A DNA stretch of 64,000 nucleotides, from contig JACKAE010000003.1 in NCBI GenBank assembly GCA_020635205.1, positions 248,001 to 312,000 of the forward strand. Reading direction: 5' to 3'. Below the pieces are notes generated by a model. It was not told where the DNA came from. It saw nothing but the letters and a program-made list of their open reading frames with translations, and did not search any database. The stretch is from Ignavibacteria bacterium. GTDB lineage: Bacteria; Bacteroidota; Ignavibacteria; OLB7. The position numbers and the translations under genes were made by a program. Within the stretch, counting starts at the first letter, position 1. Every line of letters starts with the position of its first letter. Shown here piece after piece: positions 39,443-49,014 of the stretch.

Positions 39443-39518
39443 AAATTCAAAATGTCGACTGATCTACCTACTTTTGATACAAAGAGGTTCTTTTTACCGT
39501 AAACATTTTGAATTTTGA
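39443..39518. repeat. AT-rich inverted repeat between rpsE and rpmD
   Basis: CAAAATTCAAAATGT and its perfect reverse complement ACATTTTGAATTTTG (15 bases each) are separated by about 45 bases. The unit ATTCAAAATG also occurs as a direct repeat just outside the left arm. It lies in a gap of about 108 bases inside an operon whose other gaps are mostly shorter. Confidence 0.7.
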
Positions 39519-39527
39519 ATTGCTTCT

Positions 39528-40043
39528 CTACCCTTTGAGAATTTTCTCAACGGGGATTCCTCGTCGCATCGCTACCATGTTGGCATCCTCCAGACTGAGG
39601 AGTGCGTGAAGCGTTGCCTTCACAGTGTTGTGTGGGTTAGAAGAACCTTTGCTCTTCGTCAACACATCCTGAACTCCAGCAAGCTCTAATACAGCACGGA
39701 CACCCCCGCCAGCGATTACTCCAGTTCCTGGAGTTGCTGGCTTCAGCAACACTTTGCCAGCTCCAAACTTTCCGAAGACTTCGTGTGGGATGGTGTGTCC
39801 CAACAAACGGATCCGCACTACGCTCTTGCGTGCCGCATCGGTTGCCTTGGCAATAGCCCCCGCAACTTCCTGCGCTTTGCCGTGCCCGACGCCGACATGT
39901 CCGTTGCCGTCTCCAACAACAACAAGTGCGCTGAATCCGAACCGGCGTCCACCTTTGACGACCTTTGCGGTTCTGTTCAGGTAGACAAGTTTATCTTTCA
40001 GTTCGAGTTCGCCGATCTTCGGCTTATTATGATTCTCTGCCAC
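39528..40043 (-). CDS. rpsE: 30S ribosomal protein S5
   Basis: Decoding-fidelity protein at the mRNA entry channel. The 171-residue protein has the S5 double-stranded RNA-binding domain ([40 protein letters not shown]) and the C-terminal domain with [19 protein letters not shown]. The spectinomycin-loop and ram residues are not obviously altered. It lies between rplR and rpmD. Confidence 0.97.
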   Translation of the reverse strand: MAENHNKPKIGELELKDKLVYLNRTAKVVKGGRRFGFSALVVVGDGNGHVGVGHGKAQEVAGAIAKATDAARKSVVRIRLLGHTIPHEVFGKFGAGKVLLKPATPGTGVIAGGGVRAVLELAGVQDVLTKSKGSSNPHNTVKATLHALLSLEDANMVAMRRGIPVEKILKG

Positions 40044-40065
40044 GAGTCTCTCCGAAAAAATCCTG

Positions 40066-40443
40066 TTAGAAATTCAATCCTTCTTCACGAGCACCATCGG
40101 CAACTGCCTTGATGCGGCCATGATAGAGAAAACCGTTGCGGTCGAAAACCGCCCGCTCGATATTCTTCTCTTTCAGACGGCGAGCCATTGCCTTCCCTAC
40201 GGCCCGGCTGATTGCCATACTCTGTCCTCCTTCCGATCCTTCAATCAGTGATTGCACCAATTCATCGTTCAACGATGATGCGGCAGCCACTGTGTGACCG
40301 GAAACGTCATCAATTGCCTGGAGATAGACGTGCTTCAGGCTGCGGTTGATCGACAAACGCGGGCGTTCTGCCGTGCCAGTGATTGTCTTCCTGATCGATC
40401 GCTTGCGACGAAGGCGACGCTGATATTTTTGCTGTTGGCTCAT
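40066..40443 (-). CDS. rplR: 50S ribosomal protein L18
   Basis: Binds 5S rRNA together with L5. The 125-residue protein has a basic N-terminus ([19 protein letters not shown]) and the core [19 protein letters not shown], with C-terminal [20 protein letters not shown] and AREEGLNF. Length and position between rplF and rpsE are normal. Confidence 0.97.
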   Translation of the reverse strand: MSQQQKYQRRLRRKRSIRKTITGTAERPRLSINRSLKHVYLQAIDDVSGHTVAAASSLNDELVQSLIEGSEGGQSMAISRAVGKAMARRLKEKNIERAVFDRNGFLYHGRIKAVADGAREEGLNF

Positions 40444-40486
40444 TATTCTACAGTGAAATAAAATCGTCCTGAATCTCTACCAGTTC

Positions 40487-41023
40487 TTACCCAGCGGTTT
40501 TGCCGGCCTTGCGACGAATCTGCTCGCCCTGATACTTCACTCCCTTCCCCTTGTAAGGCTCCGGCGGACGTAGTTTCCGAATCTTGGCGGCAACCTGTCC
40601 TACAAGCTGCTTGCTGCTGCCAGTAATGTCAATCTTTGTTGGTTCCGGCACCGCGATCTGGATTTCTTCCGGTGGGAAGAACATAATCGGATGGGAATAC
40701 CCAAGATTCAACTGAAGGTAGGATCCTTTCATTTCGGCACGGAAACCGACACCGACAATCTCCAGTCTCCGACTGAAGCCTTCGGAAACCCCTTGAACCA
40801 TATTTGCAATAAGCGAACGGGTAAGCCCGTGAGCTGAGCGGTTCAATGCAAGGTCGTTCGGGCGGCTTACGGTAACTTCCTTCTCGCCAACCTCAACATT
40901 CATTGCCGGGTTTAGGGGTAAACTCAATTCCCCTTTCGGTCCTTTTACCGTAATGTTGTCCCCGTCGCGACTGATGGTCACGCCCTGAGGAATCTCAATC
41001 GGCAGTTTTCCTATTCTCGACAC
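40487..41023 (-). CDS. rplF: 50S ribosomal protein L6
   Basis: Sits near the sarcin-ricin loop at the factor-binding site. The 178-residue protein has the two duplicated domains: MSRIGKLPIEIPQGVTI with ITVKGPKGEL, and the second with VGFRAEMKGSYLQLNLGYSH and the C-terminal signature IRKLRPPEPYKGKGVKY. Order rpsH-rplF-rplR is standard. Confidence 0.98.
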   Translation of the reverse strand: MSRIGKLPIEIPQGVTISRDGDNITVKGPKGELSLPLNPAMNVEVGEKEVTVSRPNDLALNRSAHGLTRSLIANMVQGVSEGFSRRLEIVGVGFRAEMKGSYLQLNLGYSHPIMFFPPEEIQIAVPEPTKIDITGSSKQLVGQVAAKIRKLRPPEPYKGKGVKYQGEQIRRKAGKTAG

Positions 41024-41094
41024 GGTTTCTGTTCCAGTACGTTTGTGTTCGGTATCTCAACTAAAGCGAAATCGACAGAACTCGGCAGATCATC

Positions 41095-41484
41095 TTACCA
41101 GACGTAGCAGAGGACTTCTCCTCCTACATTCCGCCGGCGAGCTTCTTTGTCCGTCATCAGACCGTGCGAGGTACTGATAACGGCAATGCCAAGTCCGTTT
41201 CTAACGCGCGGGAGCTCGGTAGCTCCAGCATAGCGGCGAAGTCCCGGACGGCTTACTCGTCGCAGTCCCAGCATAGCTGGAGAACCGTTGACGTAGCGCA
41301 GCTTCATCCGAATAACCCCCTGCGGGCCTTCGTCGATGCGTTCGAATTCCTCAATGAACCCCTGTTCTTTCAGGATGTTCGCGAGTCCTTCTTTGATTCT
41401 CGATGCCGGTACATCGACCGAACGATGTCCTGCTCGTGATGCGTTTCGTATCCGCGTCAGAAAATCTGAAATGGGATCAGTCAT
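41095..41484 (-). CDS. rpsH: 30S ribosomal protein S8
   Basis: Primary binder of 16S rRNA helix 21, and in E. coli the translational repressor of the spc operon. The 129-residue protein starts [20 protein letters not shown] and ends with the conserved [20 protein letters not shown] and EVLCYVW motif. Length normal. Confidence 0.98.
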   Translation of the reverse strand: MTDPISDFLTRIRNASRAGHRSVDVPASRIKEGLANILKEQGFIEEFERIDEGPQGVIRMKLRYVNGSPAMLGLRRVSRPGLRRYAGATELPRVRNGLGIAVISTSHGLMTDKEARRRNVGGEVLCYVW

Positions 41485-41532
41485 AGTCGTATTGAATTGA
41501 CCAGGTCGTCCTTCACAATCATTGTAGGTGAA

Positions 41533-41802
41533 TTACCAGCTTGATTTCCTGATTCCAGGAATCTTTCCTTCAAGGGCGAGGCGTCGAAGCTCGATACGGC
41601 ACAGTCCAAATTTGCGGTAGTATGCTCTCGGACGTCCGGTTAACATGCACCGATTACGCAGCCTGACTGGCGCACTATTCCGGGGCAGTTTCTGCAACCC
41701 TTCGTAGTCCCCTGCCTCTTTCAACTGCTGCCGCTTTTCTGCATACTTGTCAACAAGTTTGCGTCGCTTCACTTCGCGTGCAATCAGACATTTACGTGCC
41801 AT
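41533..41802 (-). CDS. rpsN: 30S ribosomal protein S14 (zinc-independent type)
   Basis: Head protein of 89 residues. It is the longer form without the CxxC...CxxC zinc ribbon; the C-terminal part reads [20 protein letters not shown] and [11 protein letters not shown]. It lies between rplE and rpsH in the normal order. Confidence 0.96.
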   Translation of the reverse strand: MARKCLIAREVKRRKLVDKYAEKRQQLKEAGDYEGLQKLPRNSAPVRLRNRCMLTGRPRAYYRKFGLCRIELRRLALEGKIPGIRKSSW

Positions 41803-41863
41803 GGATTCTCTCTATCTAAGCCTTGCTGGTTCTCTATCTGCCTAATTTACTTTCTTCTTTTTG

Positions 41864-42460
41864 CTACGCCGTTACCCCTTCTTCAGCCTCACGCTTGCGG
41901 AATGGGAATCCCATCTCTTGCAGAAGTGCGTGAGCCTCTTCATCACTTTCAGCGGTGGTAACGAACGATATATCAAAGCCGTTGATCCGGCTAACTTTGT
42001 CGACATCAATCTCGGGGAAGATGATCTGCTCACGAATGCCAATCGTATAGTTCCCACGGCCATCGAACGACTTATCGGAGAAGCCCCGGAAGTCACGAAT
42101 ACGTGGCGAAGCGATGGAAACAAAGCGGTCGAAGAATTCATACATTCGCGATCCGCGCAACGTTACGCGCACTCCAATCGGCATTCCCTCGCGCAGCTTA
42201 AAGTTCGAAATCGAATGCTTCGCGTTAATCACCGTCGGTGTCTGTCCGGTAATCAGCTTAATCTCCTCAATCGCGTCCTGCATCAGCTTCTTATCGTTGA
42301 TAGCATCCCCAATGCCACGATTTACAGCGATCTTCACCAAGCGAGGCACTCGCATTACGTTGTTGTAGTCGAACCTCTTCATGAGATTCGGTACGACTTC
42401 CTCGCGATACTTATCGAGAAGTCGAGGAGTTGATGTGCCGTTTGTATTCTTGTTTGCCAT
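41864..42460 (-). CDS. rplE: 50S ribosomal protein L5
   Basis: Carries 5S rRNA with L18 and contacts P-site tRNA. The 198-residue protein has an N-terminal leader [20 protein letters not shown], then [40 protein letters not shown], and C-terminal [20 protein letters not shown]. It is slightly longer than usual at both ends. It lies between rplX and rpsN. Confidence 0.97.
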   Translation of the reverse strand: MANKNTNGTSTPRLLDKYREEVVPNLMKRFDYNNVMRVPRLVKIAVNRGIGDAINDKKLMQDAIEEIKLITGQTPTVINAKHSISNFKLREGMPIGVRVTLRGSRMYEFFDRFVSIASPRIRDFRGFSDKSFDGRGNYTIGIREQIIFPEIDVDKVSRINGFDISFVTTAESDEEAHALLQEMGFPFRKREAEEGVTA

Positions 42461-42514
42461 AATTCTCTTGATGATCGGCGATCCAGTCTCCTGGCAATCG
42501 CGTCAGCTTCTACT

Positions 42515-42862
42515 TCAGAACTGTTCTGGGATAGTTTTCCCCGATTTTTTCGCGAATCGAATGCGGCGGCGATTTCCGTCGGCATCGACTTCGTGACGGA
42601 TTCCGATGCGTGTCGGTTCTCCTGACTCTGGATCGAGCAACATTACGTTGGAGGCATCCACCGGTAGCGACTTCTCGTGAATTCCGCCATCTGGCAAATC
42701 TGGATTCACACCGCGACGCCACGAACGGCGGCGAACATTCACTCCTTCGACCAGAATCTTTCCTGTTGCGGGGATAACTTCAAGCACGCGACCTTTCACG
42801 TCCTTGTCAGTTCCGCTGATCACAACAACCTCATCCCCTTTCTTTATACGAATTCTTCCCAT
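42515..42862 (-). CDS. rplX: 50S ribosomal protein L24
   Basis: Assembly initiator protein near the exit tunnel. The 115 residues contain the KOW motif in RIKKGDEVVVISGTDKDVKG and EVIPATGKILVEGVNVRRRS. Its ATG overlaps the rplN stop codon (TAATG), showing tight coupling. Confidence 0.96.
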   Translation of the reverse strand: MGRIRIKKGDEVVVISGTDKDVKGRVLEVIPATGKILVEGVNVRRRSWRRGVNPDLPDGGIHEKSLPVDASNVMLLDPESGEPTRIGIRHEVDADGNRRRIRFAKKSGKTIPEQF

Positions 42863-43230
42863 TACAAAACCTCCGGAGCAAGCGATACAATTTTCATGTA
42901 GTTCCTGTCGCGAAGCTCGCGAGCAACGGGGCCGAAGATACGTGTGCCGCGTGGCTCACCTTGAGCATTCAGCAGAACGGCGGCGTTCTCATCGAAGCGG
43001 ATGTAGCTGCCGTCACGTCGACGCGTCTCTTTGCGAGTGCGAACGATAACTGCTCTGGAAACATCCCCCTTCTTAACACCCCCACCAGGTAGTGCCGCCT
43101 TCACGGAGACGACAATAACGTCTCCTACACCTGCATATCGACGCTTACTACCGCCGAGCACTCGAATGCAGCGGACACGACGCGCGCCTGAATTATCGGC
43201 AACAACCAGATCGGTTTCTTCCTGAATCAT
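42862..43230 (-). CDS. rplN: 50S ribosomal protein L14
   Basis: Inter-subunit bridge protein and binding site of the silencing factor RsfS. The 122-residue protein starts [20 protein letters not shown] and contains [20 protein letters not shown] and [20 protein letters not shown]. It lies between rpsQ and rplX with one-base stop-start overlap on the rplX side. Confidence 0.98.
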   Translation of the reverse strand: MIQEETDLVVADNSGARRVRCIRVLGGSKRRYAGVGDVIVVSVKAALPGGGVKKGDVSRAVIVRTRKETRRRDGSYIRFDENAAVLLNAQGEPRGTRIFGPVARELRDRNYMKIVSLAPEVL

Positions 43231-43298
43231 GACTTCCTCTATGAGATATTCCGTCGGGCTTCCTCCTGCGTGCGTGCAGAAGTAGAATACCCCGGATG

Positions 43299-43697
43299 TT
43301 ACTTGGCTCGTTCTACAATTTTGTCCAGATTCCAGCGCTTACGAGCACTGAGCGGGCGTGTCTCAACAATGCGAACTGTGTCACCAATCCGACATTCGTT
43401 GTTCTCATCGTGCACCATGAACTTCTTCGATTTGAAGAAATACTTTTTGTAGAGTGGATGACGCACACGCCGAGTCACTTTAACGAGGATGCTCTTCTCC
43501 ATTTTGTCGGAGACAACTGTTCCTGTCCGAATCTTGCGATGTGGCTTGTACTCCCCTTCCCCTTCTTCAGAGGTGGCAGCGGCATCAGCTACAGTCTCTA
43601 CAACAGAAACTTCAACCTCATTTGCCTCTTCTACAGCCCCGTCAGCAGCCATTGCTGCCTCGGTCGCTTCAGTCTGGTTTTCCAGTTCTTCTTGCAT
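43299..43697 (-). CDS. rpsQ: 30S ribosomal protein S17 with acidic N-terminal extension
   Basis: Early-binding 30S protein with an OB fold. Residues about 51-132 are a standard S17 ([55 protein letters not shown]). Residues 1-49 are an added acidic, Ala/Glu/Val-rich segment ([20 protein letters not shown] onwards). No Met lies between residue 16 and the core, so at least most of the extension must be translated. E. coli S17 has 84 residues; this one has 132. Confidence 0.94.
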   Translation of the reverse strand: MQEELENQTEATEAAMAADGAVEEANEVEVSVVETVADAAATSEEGEGEYKPHRKIRTGTVVSDKMEKSILVKVTRRVRHPLYKKYFFKSKKFMVHDENNECRIGDTVRIVETRPLSARKRWNLDKIVERAK

Positions 43698-43747
43698 GAT
43701 TTCTCAAAGTCTTCTTCAGAGTTCTACCGTCACAATCCTCTAACCTC

Positions 43748-43960
43748 TTAGACAACCTCTCCGGACTTACTCCGTTGGTTCAGAATTGTCTTCATCCGAG
43801 CAATGTCGCGCTTTAGCACACGCATTGCCGAAGGGTTCTCAAGCGTACCAACAGCCATGTTAAACTGCATGTCAACAAGTGAACGCTGGTTGTTGATGAT
43901 CTGTTGTTCAAGCTCCGCATCGGTCAGTTGGCGGAGATCAGCCGGTTTCGAGGGCTTCAT
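43748..43960 (-). CDS. rpmC: 50S ribosomal protein L29
   Basis: Helical protein at the exit tunnel near the SRP and trigger-factor docking site. The 70 residues show MKPSKPADLRQLTDAELEQQ, LVDMQFNMAVGTLENPSAMR and a C-terminal RDIARMKTILNQRSK. Order rplP-rpmC-rpsQ is standard. Confidence 0.97.
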   Translation of the reverse strand: MKPSKPADLRQLTDAELEQQIINNQRSLVDMQFNMAVGTLENPSAMRVLKRDIARMKTILNQRSKSGEVV

Positions 43961-43991
43961 ATCTTCAATCCCTGTTTGTCTATCAAATAGT

Positions 43992-44429
43992 TCAGTTTCT
44001 TGTCGATACCTCAGGCTTGTAGTCAGCGCGGGTAACGATTTTGGTCTTCACCGGCAGCTTGTGACTTGCAAGACGGAGTGCCTCGAGCGCAACCGCGTGC
44101 GGAACACCACTGATCTCGAAAAGAATCCGCCCCGGCTTTACAACGGCTACCCAGAATTCTGGCGATCCCTTACCTGAACCCATTCGGGTCTCCAATGGCT
44201 TTTTGGTGATCGGCTTGTCCGGGAAAACCCGGATCCAGACTTTACCGTCACGGCGCATCCGGCGCGTGATCGCAATACGAGCAGACTCAATCTGGCGGCT
44301 GGTAATCCAAGCCGGTTCCATCGTCTTAATCGCGTGCGTTCCGTGCTCTATCTGTGACCCACGGTAAGCCTTGCCTCTGCGGCGGCCTCGTTGGGTTTTG
44401 CGGTATTTAACTCGTTTAGGTAACAGCAT
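43992..44429 (-). CDS. rplP: 50S ribosomal protein L16
   Basis: Large-subunit protein beside the A-site tRNA. The 145-residue protein starts [20 protein letters not shown] and contains [40 protein letters not shown] and a C-terminal [17 protein letters not shown]. It lies between rpsC and rpmC. Confidence 0.98.
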   Translation of the reverse strand: MLLPKRVKYRKTQRGRRRGKAYRGSQIEHGTHAIKTMEPAWITSRQIESARIAITRRMRRDGKVWIRVFPDKPITKKPLETRMGSGKGSPEFWVAVVKPGRILFEISGVPHAVALEALRLASHKLPVKTKIVTRADYKPEVSTRN

Positions 44430-44494
44430 TGTCGTTTATGCTCTGATTCTCTGCGAATTTGTTCGGGGTCAATGGGTTACGATGCCCGGTCGAT

Positions 44495-44523
44495 GTCCCT
44501 TGGGACACAATGCACCGTGTCCC
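44495..44523 (-). promoter_or_regulatory. Intercistronic hairpins between rpsC and rplP
   Basis: GGGACAC pairs with GTGTCCC directly after the rpsC stop codon. An alternative, mutually exclusive stem GTCCC-AA-GGGAC uses the same central bases. Inside a superoperon this may mark an RNA-processing or translational switch site; no T-run follows. Confidence 0.4.
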
Positions 44524-45179
44524 TACACTTTTGATGTATGTTCCTGACCGATCACCTCTCCCTTGCAAATCCAGACTTTCACGCCGATTGCTCCCTGCTT
44601 CGTGCGGGCAGTAACATGTGCGTAGTCGATGTCGGCACGAAGAGTGTGAAGTGGAACCCGTCCCTCTTTGTACTGCTCTACGCGAGACATATCAGCCCCT
44701 CCAAGTCGCCCAGAACAGCGGACGCGAATCCCCTCTGCTCCCATTCTCATCGTTGAACTGACAGCTTGCTTCATCGCCCGACGGAAGGAGACACGTCCCT
44801 CAAGCTGCTGTGCGATATTCTCAGCTACCAGGTAGGCATCCAGTTCAGGACGCTTTACTTCGTGGATCAGGATTTTGACATCCTTCACATCCTTGCTAAC
44901 GATCTGGCGAATCTCCTCTTCCAGCTGGGCAATCTCTTTTCCCGAGCGGCCGATGACAACACCGGGACGGGATGTGTGAATCGTCAATCGCATCTGCTTC
45001 GCGGTCCGGTCGATAACTAAGCGGCTGACGCCAGCCCGCTGAAGACGATTGCGGATGTATTGCCGAACGACAAGATCTTCGTACAGCTTGCCTGAGAAGT
45101 TGTTCTCGTCAAACCAGTTGGCATCCCACGAACGGATAATGCCAAGTCTCAGCCCTATCGGATTAGTCTTCTGTCCCAA
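44523..45179 (-). CDS. rpsC: 30S ribosomal protein S3
   Basis: mRNA-entry-channel protein with helicase activity on the ribosome. The 218 residues start [20 protein letters not shown] and include a KH domain with [20 protein letters not shown] and the C-terminal domain [20 protein letters not shown]. Order rplV-rpsC-rplP is standard. Confidence 0.98.
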   Translation of the reverse strand: MGQKTNPIGLRLGIIRSWDANWFDENNFSGKLYEDLVVRQYIRNRLQRAGVSRLVIDRTAKQMRLTIHTSRPGVVIGRSGKEIAQLEEEIRQIVSKDVKDVKILIHEVKRPELDAYLVAENIAQQLEGRVSFRRAMKQAVSSTMRMGAEGIRVRCSGRLGGADMSRVEQYKEGRVPLHTLRADIDYAHVTARTKQGAIGVKVWICKGEVIGQEHTSKV

Positions 45180-45205
45180 GTGAATCCTCGTTCAATCTTG
45201 TTCTT

Positions 45206-45568
45206 TTATCGCGCCCCGACAACGATTGTCAGCTTGCACATACGCTTGCGAATTCGATATGCACGCCCTTGCGGAGCGGGCAACATTCTTTTCATCACAG
45301 GGCCTTGGTCAACAAAAATCAATTTGACGAAGACATTCCCCGTATCTGAATCGACCTTTCCAGGGTTGTCGCTCTGCTCATCAATATTGATTAGGTTGCT
45401 GACAGCCGAGTACAAGGTCTGCGAAACCTGTCGCGCTGCCTTATTCGGCGTGTAGCGCAGGATTGCCAACGCTTCGTTGACATTTTTTCCCCGTACCAGA
45501 TCAGCGACCAATCGCATTTTGCGGGGTGACGATCTGATGTTTTTACGAATAGCCCGTGCTTCCAACAT
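45206..45568 (-). CDS. rplV: 50S ribosomal protein L22
   Basis: Its long hairpin lines the exit tunnel at the macrolide constriction. The 120 residues contain ARAIRKNIRSSPRKMRLVAD, NKAARQVSQTLYSAVSNLIN and the hairpin DQGPVMKRMLPAPQGRAYRI with RKRMCKLTIVV. No insertion is seen in the tunnel loop. Confidence 0.97.
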   Translation of the reverse strand: MLEARAIRKNIRSSPRKMRLVADLVRGKNVNEALAILRYTPNKAARQVSQTLYSAVSNLINIDEQSDNPGKVDSDTGNVFVKLIFVDQGPVMKRMLPAPQGRAYRIRKRMCKLTIVVGAR

Positions 45569-45664
45569 GATTTCTTTTCGATTATCAGTGGCGCATCCCC
45601 CGTGGGAGGCACTCTCTGTGATATTCTATCCTGACTACTTTTTCGATACCCGACAACTGACCCC

Positions 45665-45937
45665 TTACTTCTTCTTCTTGTCAGCCGCGTGACCACGGTA
45701 GGTTCGCGTTAGTGCAAACTCACCCAGCTTATGACCAACCATATTCTCGGTCACGTAGACCGGAAGGAACTTGTTGCCGTTGTGGACGGCGAAGGTAAAG
45801 CCGACAAAATCTGGAGAGATTGTCGAGGCTCTCGCCCATGTCTTGATGACCTTTTTTTCGTTGCGACTTTTCATCTGCTCGACTTTCTCGGTGAGACGAA
45901 TGTCAACGTAAGGTCCTTTTTTCAGCGAACGTGCCAT
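45665..45937 (-). CDS. rpsS: 30S ribosomal protein S19
   Basis: Head protein that works with S13. The 90 residues start [20 protein letters not shown] and contain [39 protein letters not shown] and a Lys-rich end. It lies between rplB and rplV. Confidence 0.98.
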   Translation of the reverse strand: MARSLKKGPYVDIRLTEKVEQMKSRNEKKVIKTWARASTISPDFVGFTFAVHNGNKFLPVYVTENMVGHKLGEFALTRTYRGHAADKKKK

Positions 45938-45975
45938 AATTCAATCGAATATCTATCAGGCAAAATCTTTCTTAC

Positions 45976-46815
45976 TTATTTCTTCTTCCGACCGCGAACG
46001 ATATACTTGCTGCTCGCCTTACCCTTATCGCGTGTCTTCGCTCCTTTAGCATACTTGCCCCAAGGAGAACGTGGATGTTGGCGACCACCACCTGACTTCG
46101 AACGCCCTTCACCACCACCGTTCGGGTGATCTACAGGGTTCATCGCCATACCGCGGGTCTGAGGGCGAATTCCGTACCAGCGCATCCGTCCGGCTTTACC
46201 GTAGGAGATGTTCAAGTGGTCGGAGTTGCTCAGCGTGCCGATGGTGCAATAACAGGTGCTGTGAATCATGCGCATCTCACCTGAAGGGAGGCGGAGCGTT
46301 GTAAAGTTTCCTTCGCGAGCTACAACCTGAGCGGCTGCACCGGCTGAGCGACCAAGCTGCCCTCCCTTTCCGGGACGAAGCTCAATGTTGTGGACAAACG
46401 TACCGAGAGGAATAATCCGGAGTGGCCCGGCATTACCTTCTTTGAACTCAATGTCCTCACCAGCGCGAACAACATCACCTACTTTCAGCTTCTCTGGCGC
46501 GAGGATGTAGCAGAGGTCACCGTCGGGATATTCTACCAGACAAATGCGAGTTGACCGATTCGGATCATACTCAATTGTCATGACCGTGCCATCCACTCCC
46601 CGCTTCTCCCGCTTGAAGTCAATCATGCGATAGCGGCGCTTGTGGCCTCCACCCCGGTGGCGTGAGGTAATTCGCCCGGTGTTGTTTCGACCCCCTGACT
46701 TCTTCAGTGGAGCCAACAACGACTTCTCTGGAGTACTCGTCGTAATCTCCTCGAATGTCGAGGTTGAATAGTAGCGACGAGCGCTTGTGGTCGGTTTGCT
46801 GTTACGTATACCCAT
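45976..46815 (-). CDS. rplB: 50S ribosomal protein L2
   Basis: Core large-subunit protein near the peptidyl-transferase centre and bridge B7b. The 279 residues include [40 protein letters not shown] and a C-terminal [20 protein letters not shown]. The conserved DHPHGGGEG block has Asn in place of the second His; other residues often occur there in this phylum. It follows rplW and precedes rpsS. Confidence 0.98.
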   Translation of the reverse strand: MGIRNSKPTTSARRYYSTSTFEEITTSTPEKSLLAPLKKSGGRNNTGRITSRHRGGGHKRRYRMIDFKREKRGVDGTVMTIEYDPNRSTRICLVEYPDGDLCYILAPEKLKVGDVVRAGEDIEFKEGNAGPLRIIPLGTFVHNIELRPGKGGQLGRSAGAAAQVVAREGNFTTLRLPSGEMRMIHSTCYCTIGTLSNSDHLNISYGKAGRMRWYGIRPQTRGMAMNPVDHPNGGGEGRSKSGGGRQHPRSPWGKYAKGAKTRDKGKASSKYIVRGRKKK

Positions 46816-46870
46816 TTCTCTATACTATTTGCGAGGGTTTCTCTACCCGGAACCGGTGATTCCCCTTCAA

Positions 46871-47179
46871 TTAGTCCTGACTTGTGTCCTCAAGATCTCC
46901 CAACAAATCAATCGTCTGCCCCTGTGCGAGAGTAACAATTGCCTTCTTACGTCGAATCGTCTTCCCAGAAATGACCCCTCTCCCTGTCCAACGAGTCCGG
47001 CTTGTCGGTCGCTGGGTGATCGTGTGGACGTTCGTCACTTTCACGTTGTAGCGATCTTCGACAGCGCGACGAATCTCAATCTTGTTTGCCGAGGGTATGA
47101 CCTCAAAGACATATTTCCCTTGCGGCTCGAACGATGAACTTTTTTCCGAAAGGATCGGACGCTTTAAAACTTGTCTCAT
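46871..47179 (-). CDS. rplW: 50S ribosomal protein L23
   Basis: Tunnel-exit protein that docks trigger factor and SRP. The 102 residues start MRQVLKRPILSEKSSSFEPQ and contain YVFEVIPSANKIEIRRAVED and VKVTNVHTITQRPTSRTRWT. The ATG overlaps the rplD stop by four bases, indicating translational coupling. Confidence 0.96.
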   Translation of the reverse strand: MRQVLKRPILSEKSSSFEPQGKYVFEVIPSANKIEIRRAVEDRYNVKVTNVHTITQRPTSRTRWTGRGVISGKTIRRKKAIVTLAQGQTIDLLGDLEDTSQD

Positions 47180-47949
47180 TCTTTCTCCTCCTCGTCATCA
47201 GTTCCGGTCTCGTCATCATCAGCTGCTTCGTCAAGCTCCACATCATCACCACTCTCATCGAAGAGAAGCTCCTCCTCTACCTCTGCTCCGTCGAAGTCAA
47301 CAGCTTCCACCATTTCCCTACCCTCTTCTACAAGCTGTCCGTGCAGAACTTCAATGGCTCCTTCTTCAATCAGGAGAACCTGGTTGTTGAGAAGATCGTA
47401 TGTGGAAGCGTTTCGTGCTTCGAGGATGAAGCAGTTAGGGATGTTGCGACCTGAACGAAGAACTGTTTCGTTCTCGGTTGCCGTGAGCAGAAGAGTCTTT
47501 TTTCCGGAAATGTTGATTGCCTTAAGCATTGAGGCAAACATTCCTGTTTTCGGCTGATCGAAGGACAGATTCTCAACGATATAGACTTCGCTGGATTGAG
47601 CCTTCAGTGAAAGTGCCGAGCGGCGAGCTAAGCGGCGCATCTTTTTCGGCATTGCCTGACGGTAGCTGTGAGGCCGCGGGCCGAAGATTGTGCCGCCCCC
47701 AACCCACAGAGGAGAACGGCTTGTACCGGCGCGAGCAACACCACGTCCTTTCTGACGCCATGGCTTTTTACCACCACCACGTACTTCAGAGCGTTCTTTC
47801 GCCTTATGTGTCCCCTGGCGACGATTGGCCAGGTGCATTTTGACGGCTTGGTGCATAACTGCGACGTTCGGCTCAATGCCGAAGACGCTTGGGCTCAAGT
47901 CAATTGATCCCTTCTTGCTGCCATCTTTTCCGAGTATATCGACCTTCAT
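47176..47949 (-). CDS. rplD: 50S ribosomal protein L4 with acidic C-terminal tail
   Basis: Tunnel protein and, in enterobacteria, repressor of the S10 operon. Residues 1-207 form a standard L4 (GTHKAKERSEVRGGGKKPWR, WVGGGTIFGPRPHSYRQAMP, ARNASTYDLLNNQVLLI). Residues 208-257 are an added tail that is overwhelmingly Glu and Asp (for instance ELDEAADDDETGTDDEEEKE). E. coli L4 ends at 201, so about 50 residues are extra. The frame ends in the rplW start overlap, so the tail is constrained by the operon layout. Confidence 0.96.
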   Translation of the reverse strand: MKVDILGKDGSKKGSIDLSPSVFGIEPNVAVMHQAVKMHLANRRQGTHKAKERSEVRGGGKKPWRQKGRGVARAGTSRSPLWVGGGTIFGPRPHSYRQAMPKKMRRLARRSALSLKAQSSEVYIVENLSFDQPKTGMFASMLKAINISGKKTLLLTATENETVLRSGRNIPNCFILEARNASTYDLLNNQVLLIEEGAIEVLHGQLVEEGREMVEAVDFDGAEVEEELLFDESGDDVELDEAADDDETGTDDEEEKE

Positions 47950-48021
47950 GAATCTCTACCGGAATCTCGTGCTATCAGAATCTTTGAGAGTACCGAATCC
48001 CCTTCGGCCCCTTATCAGAAA

Positions 48022-48648
48022 TCAGTTCTTGTTAATCTCGACTACGCTATTGATTGCCCCTGGAACAGACCCCTTCACTACAATCAGGTTCTCGTCAGGG
48101 ATTACCGCAACCACCTGAAGTCCCCGAATTGTTGACCGCTTCCCTCCCATCCGTCCTGCCATTCGCATTCCCTTGAAGACACGCGATGGGTAACTTGACT
48201 GGCCAATCGAACCTGGTGCGCGTTCGCGGTTGTGCTGACCGTGTGTACGGCCACCTACACCTGAGAAGCCGTGACGCTTTACAACCCCTTGAAATCCTTT
48301 ACCCTTTGATGTGCCCGTAATGTTAACCATATCTCCGGCTTCAAACAGATCACCAACGTTGATGACATCTCCCGGAGCATATTGACCACCTGCAAAGGTG
48401 CGGAACTCGCGGATCGTTGCCGGAGCCGAGGCATTTGCCTTGGCGAGGTGACCACGCATTGGCTGATTGAGATTGGCATCTTTGGCATATCCAAATCCCA
48501 TCTGCACAGCCTCGTACCCATCAACATCTTCATTCTTAACCTGAAGGATGGTACATGGCCCAGCTTCAATCAGTGTGCATGGGATGTAGACCCCATCGTC
48601 GGAAAAGATTCCCGACATTCCAAGTTTTTTACCCAATAGCGATGGCAT
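48022..48648 (-). CDS. rplC: 50S ribosomal protein L3
   Basis: Early assembly protein reaching into the peptidyl-transferase centre. The 208 residues start MPSLLGKKLGMSGIFSDDGV and contain TGTSKGKGFQGVVKRHGFSG, GGRTHGQHNRERAPGSIGQS and RMAGRMGGKRSTIRGLQVV. The loop with the methylated Gln region is present. It follows rpsJ. Confidence 0.98.
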   Translation of the reverse strand: MPSLLGKKLGMSGIFSDDGVYIPCTLIEAGPCTILQVKNEDVDGYEAVQMGFGYAKDANLNQPMRGHLAKANASAPATIREFRTFAGGQYAPGDVINVGDLFEAGDMVNITGTSKGKGFQGVVKRHGFSGVGGRTHGQHNRERAPGSIGQSSYPSRVFKGMRMAGRMGGKRSTIRGLQVVAVIPDENLIVVKGSVPGAINSVVEINKN

Positions 48649-48705
48649 AGTATCAGCTACGTCTGTTCGTAAACGATGATAAAGAAACGATGTGAACCTG
48701 AAGCG

Positions 48706-49014
48706 TTAGACCTTGATCTCTACGTCGACACCGGCTGGCAACTCCAGCCGCATGAGCGAGTCAACCGTTTTGGACGTTGAGTTCAAGATGTCAATTAGAC
48801 GCTTGTGAACTCGTTGCTCAAATTGCTCACGCGATTTTTTGTCGATGTGTGGAGAACGGTTGACCGTGTAGACGGTCCGTCTCGTCGGAAGCGGGATCGG
48901 CCCCGAGACAATCGCGCCGGTCTGGCGAACGGTACGAATGATCTTCTCCGTAGACTTGTCGATCAGGTTATGATCGTACGACTTCAGCTTGATGCGAATT
49001 ACCTGGGCTGCCAC
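48706..49014 (-). CDS. rpsJ: 30S ribosomal protein S10
   Basis: Head protein and NusE component of antitermination. The 102 residues start [20 protein letters not shown] and contain [40 protein letters not shown] and a C-terminal [15 protein letters not shown]. It is the first gene of the S10 operon, with its own promoter about 290 bases upstream. Confidence 0.98.
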   Translation of the reverse strand: MAAQVIRIKLKSYDHNLIDKSTEKIIRTVRQTGAIVSGPIPLPTRRTVYTVNRSPHIDKKSREQFEQRVHKRLIDILNSTSKTVDSLMRLELPAGVDVEIKV

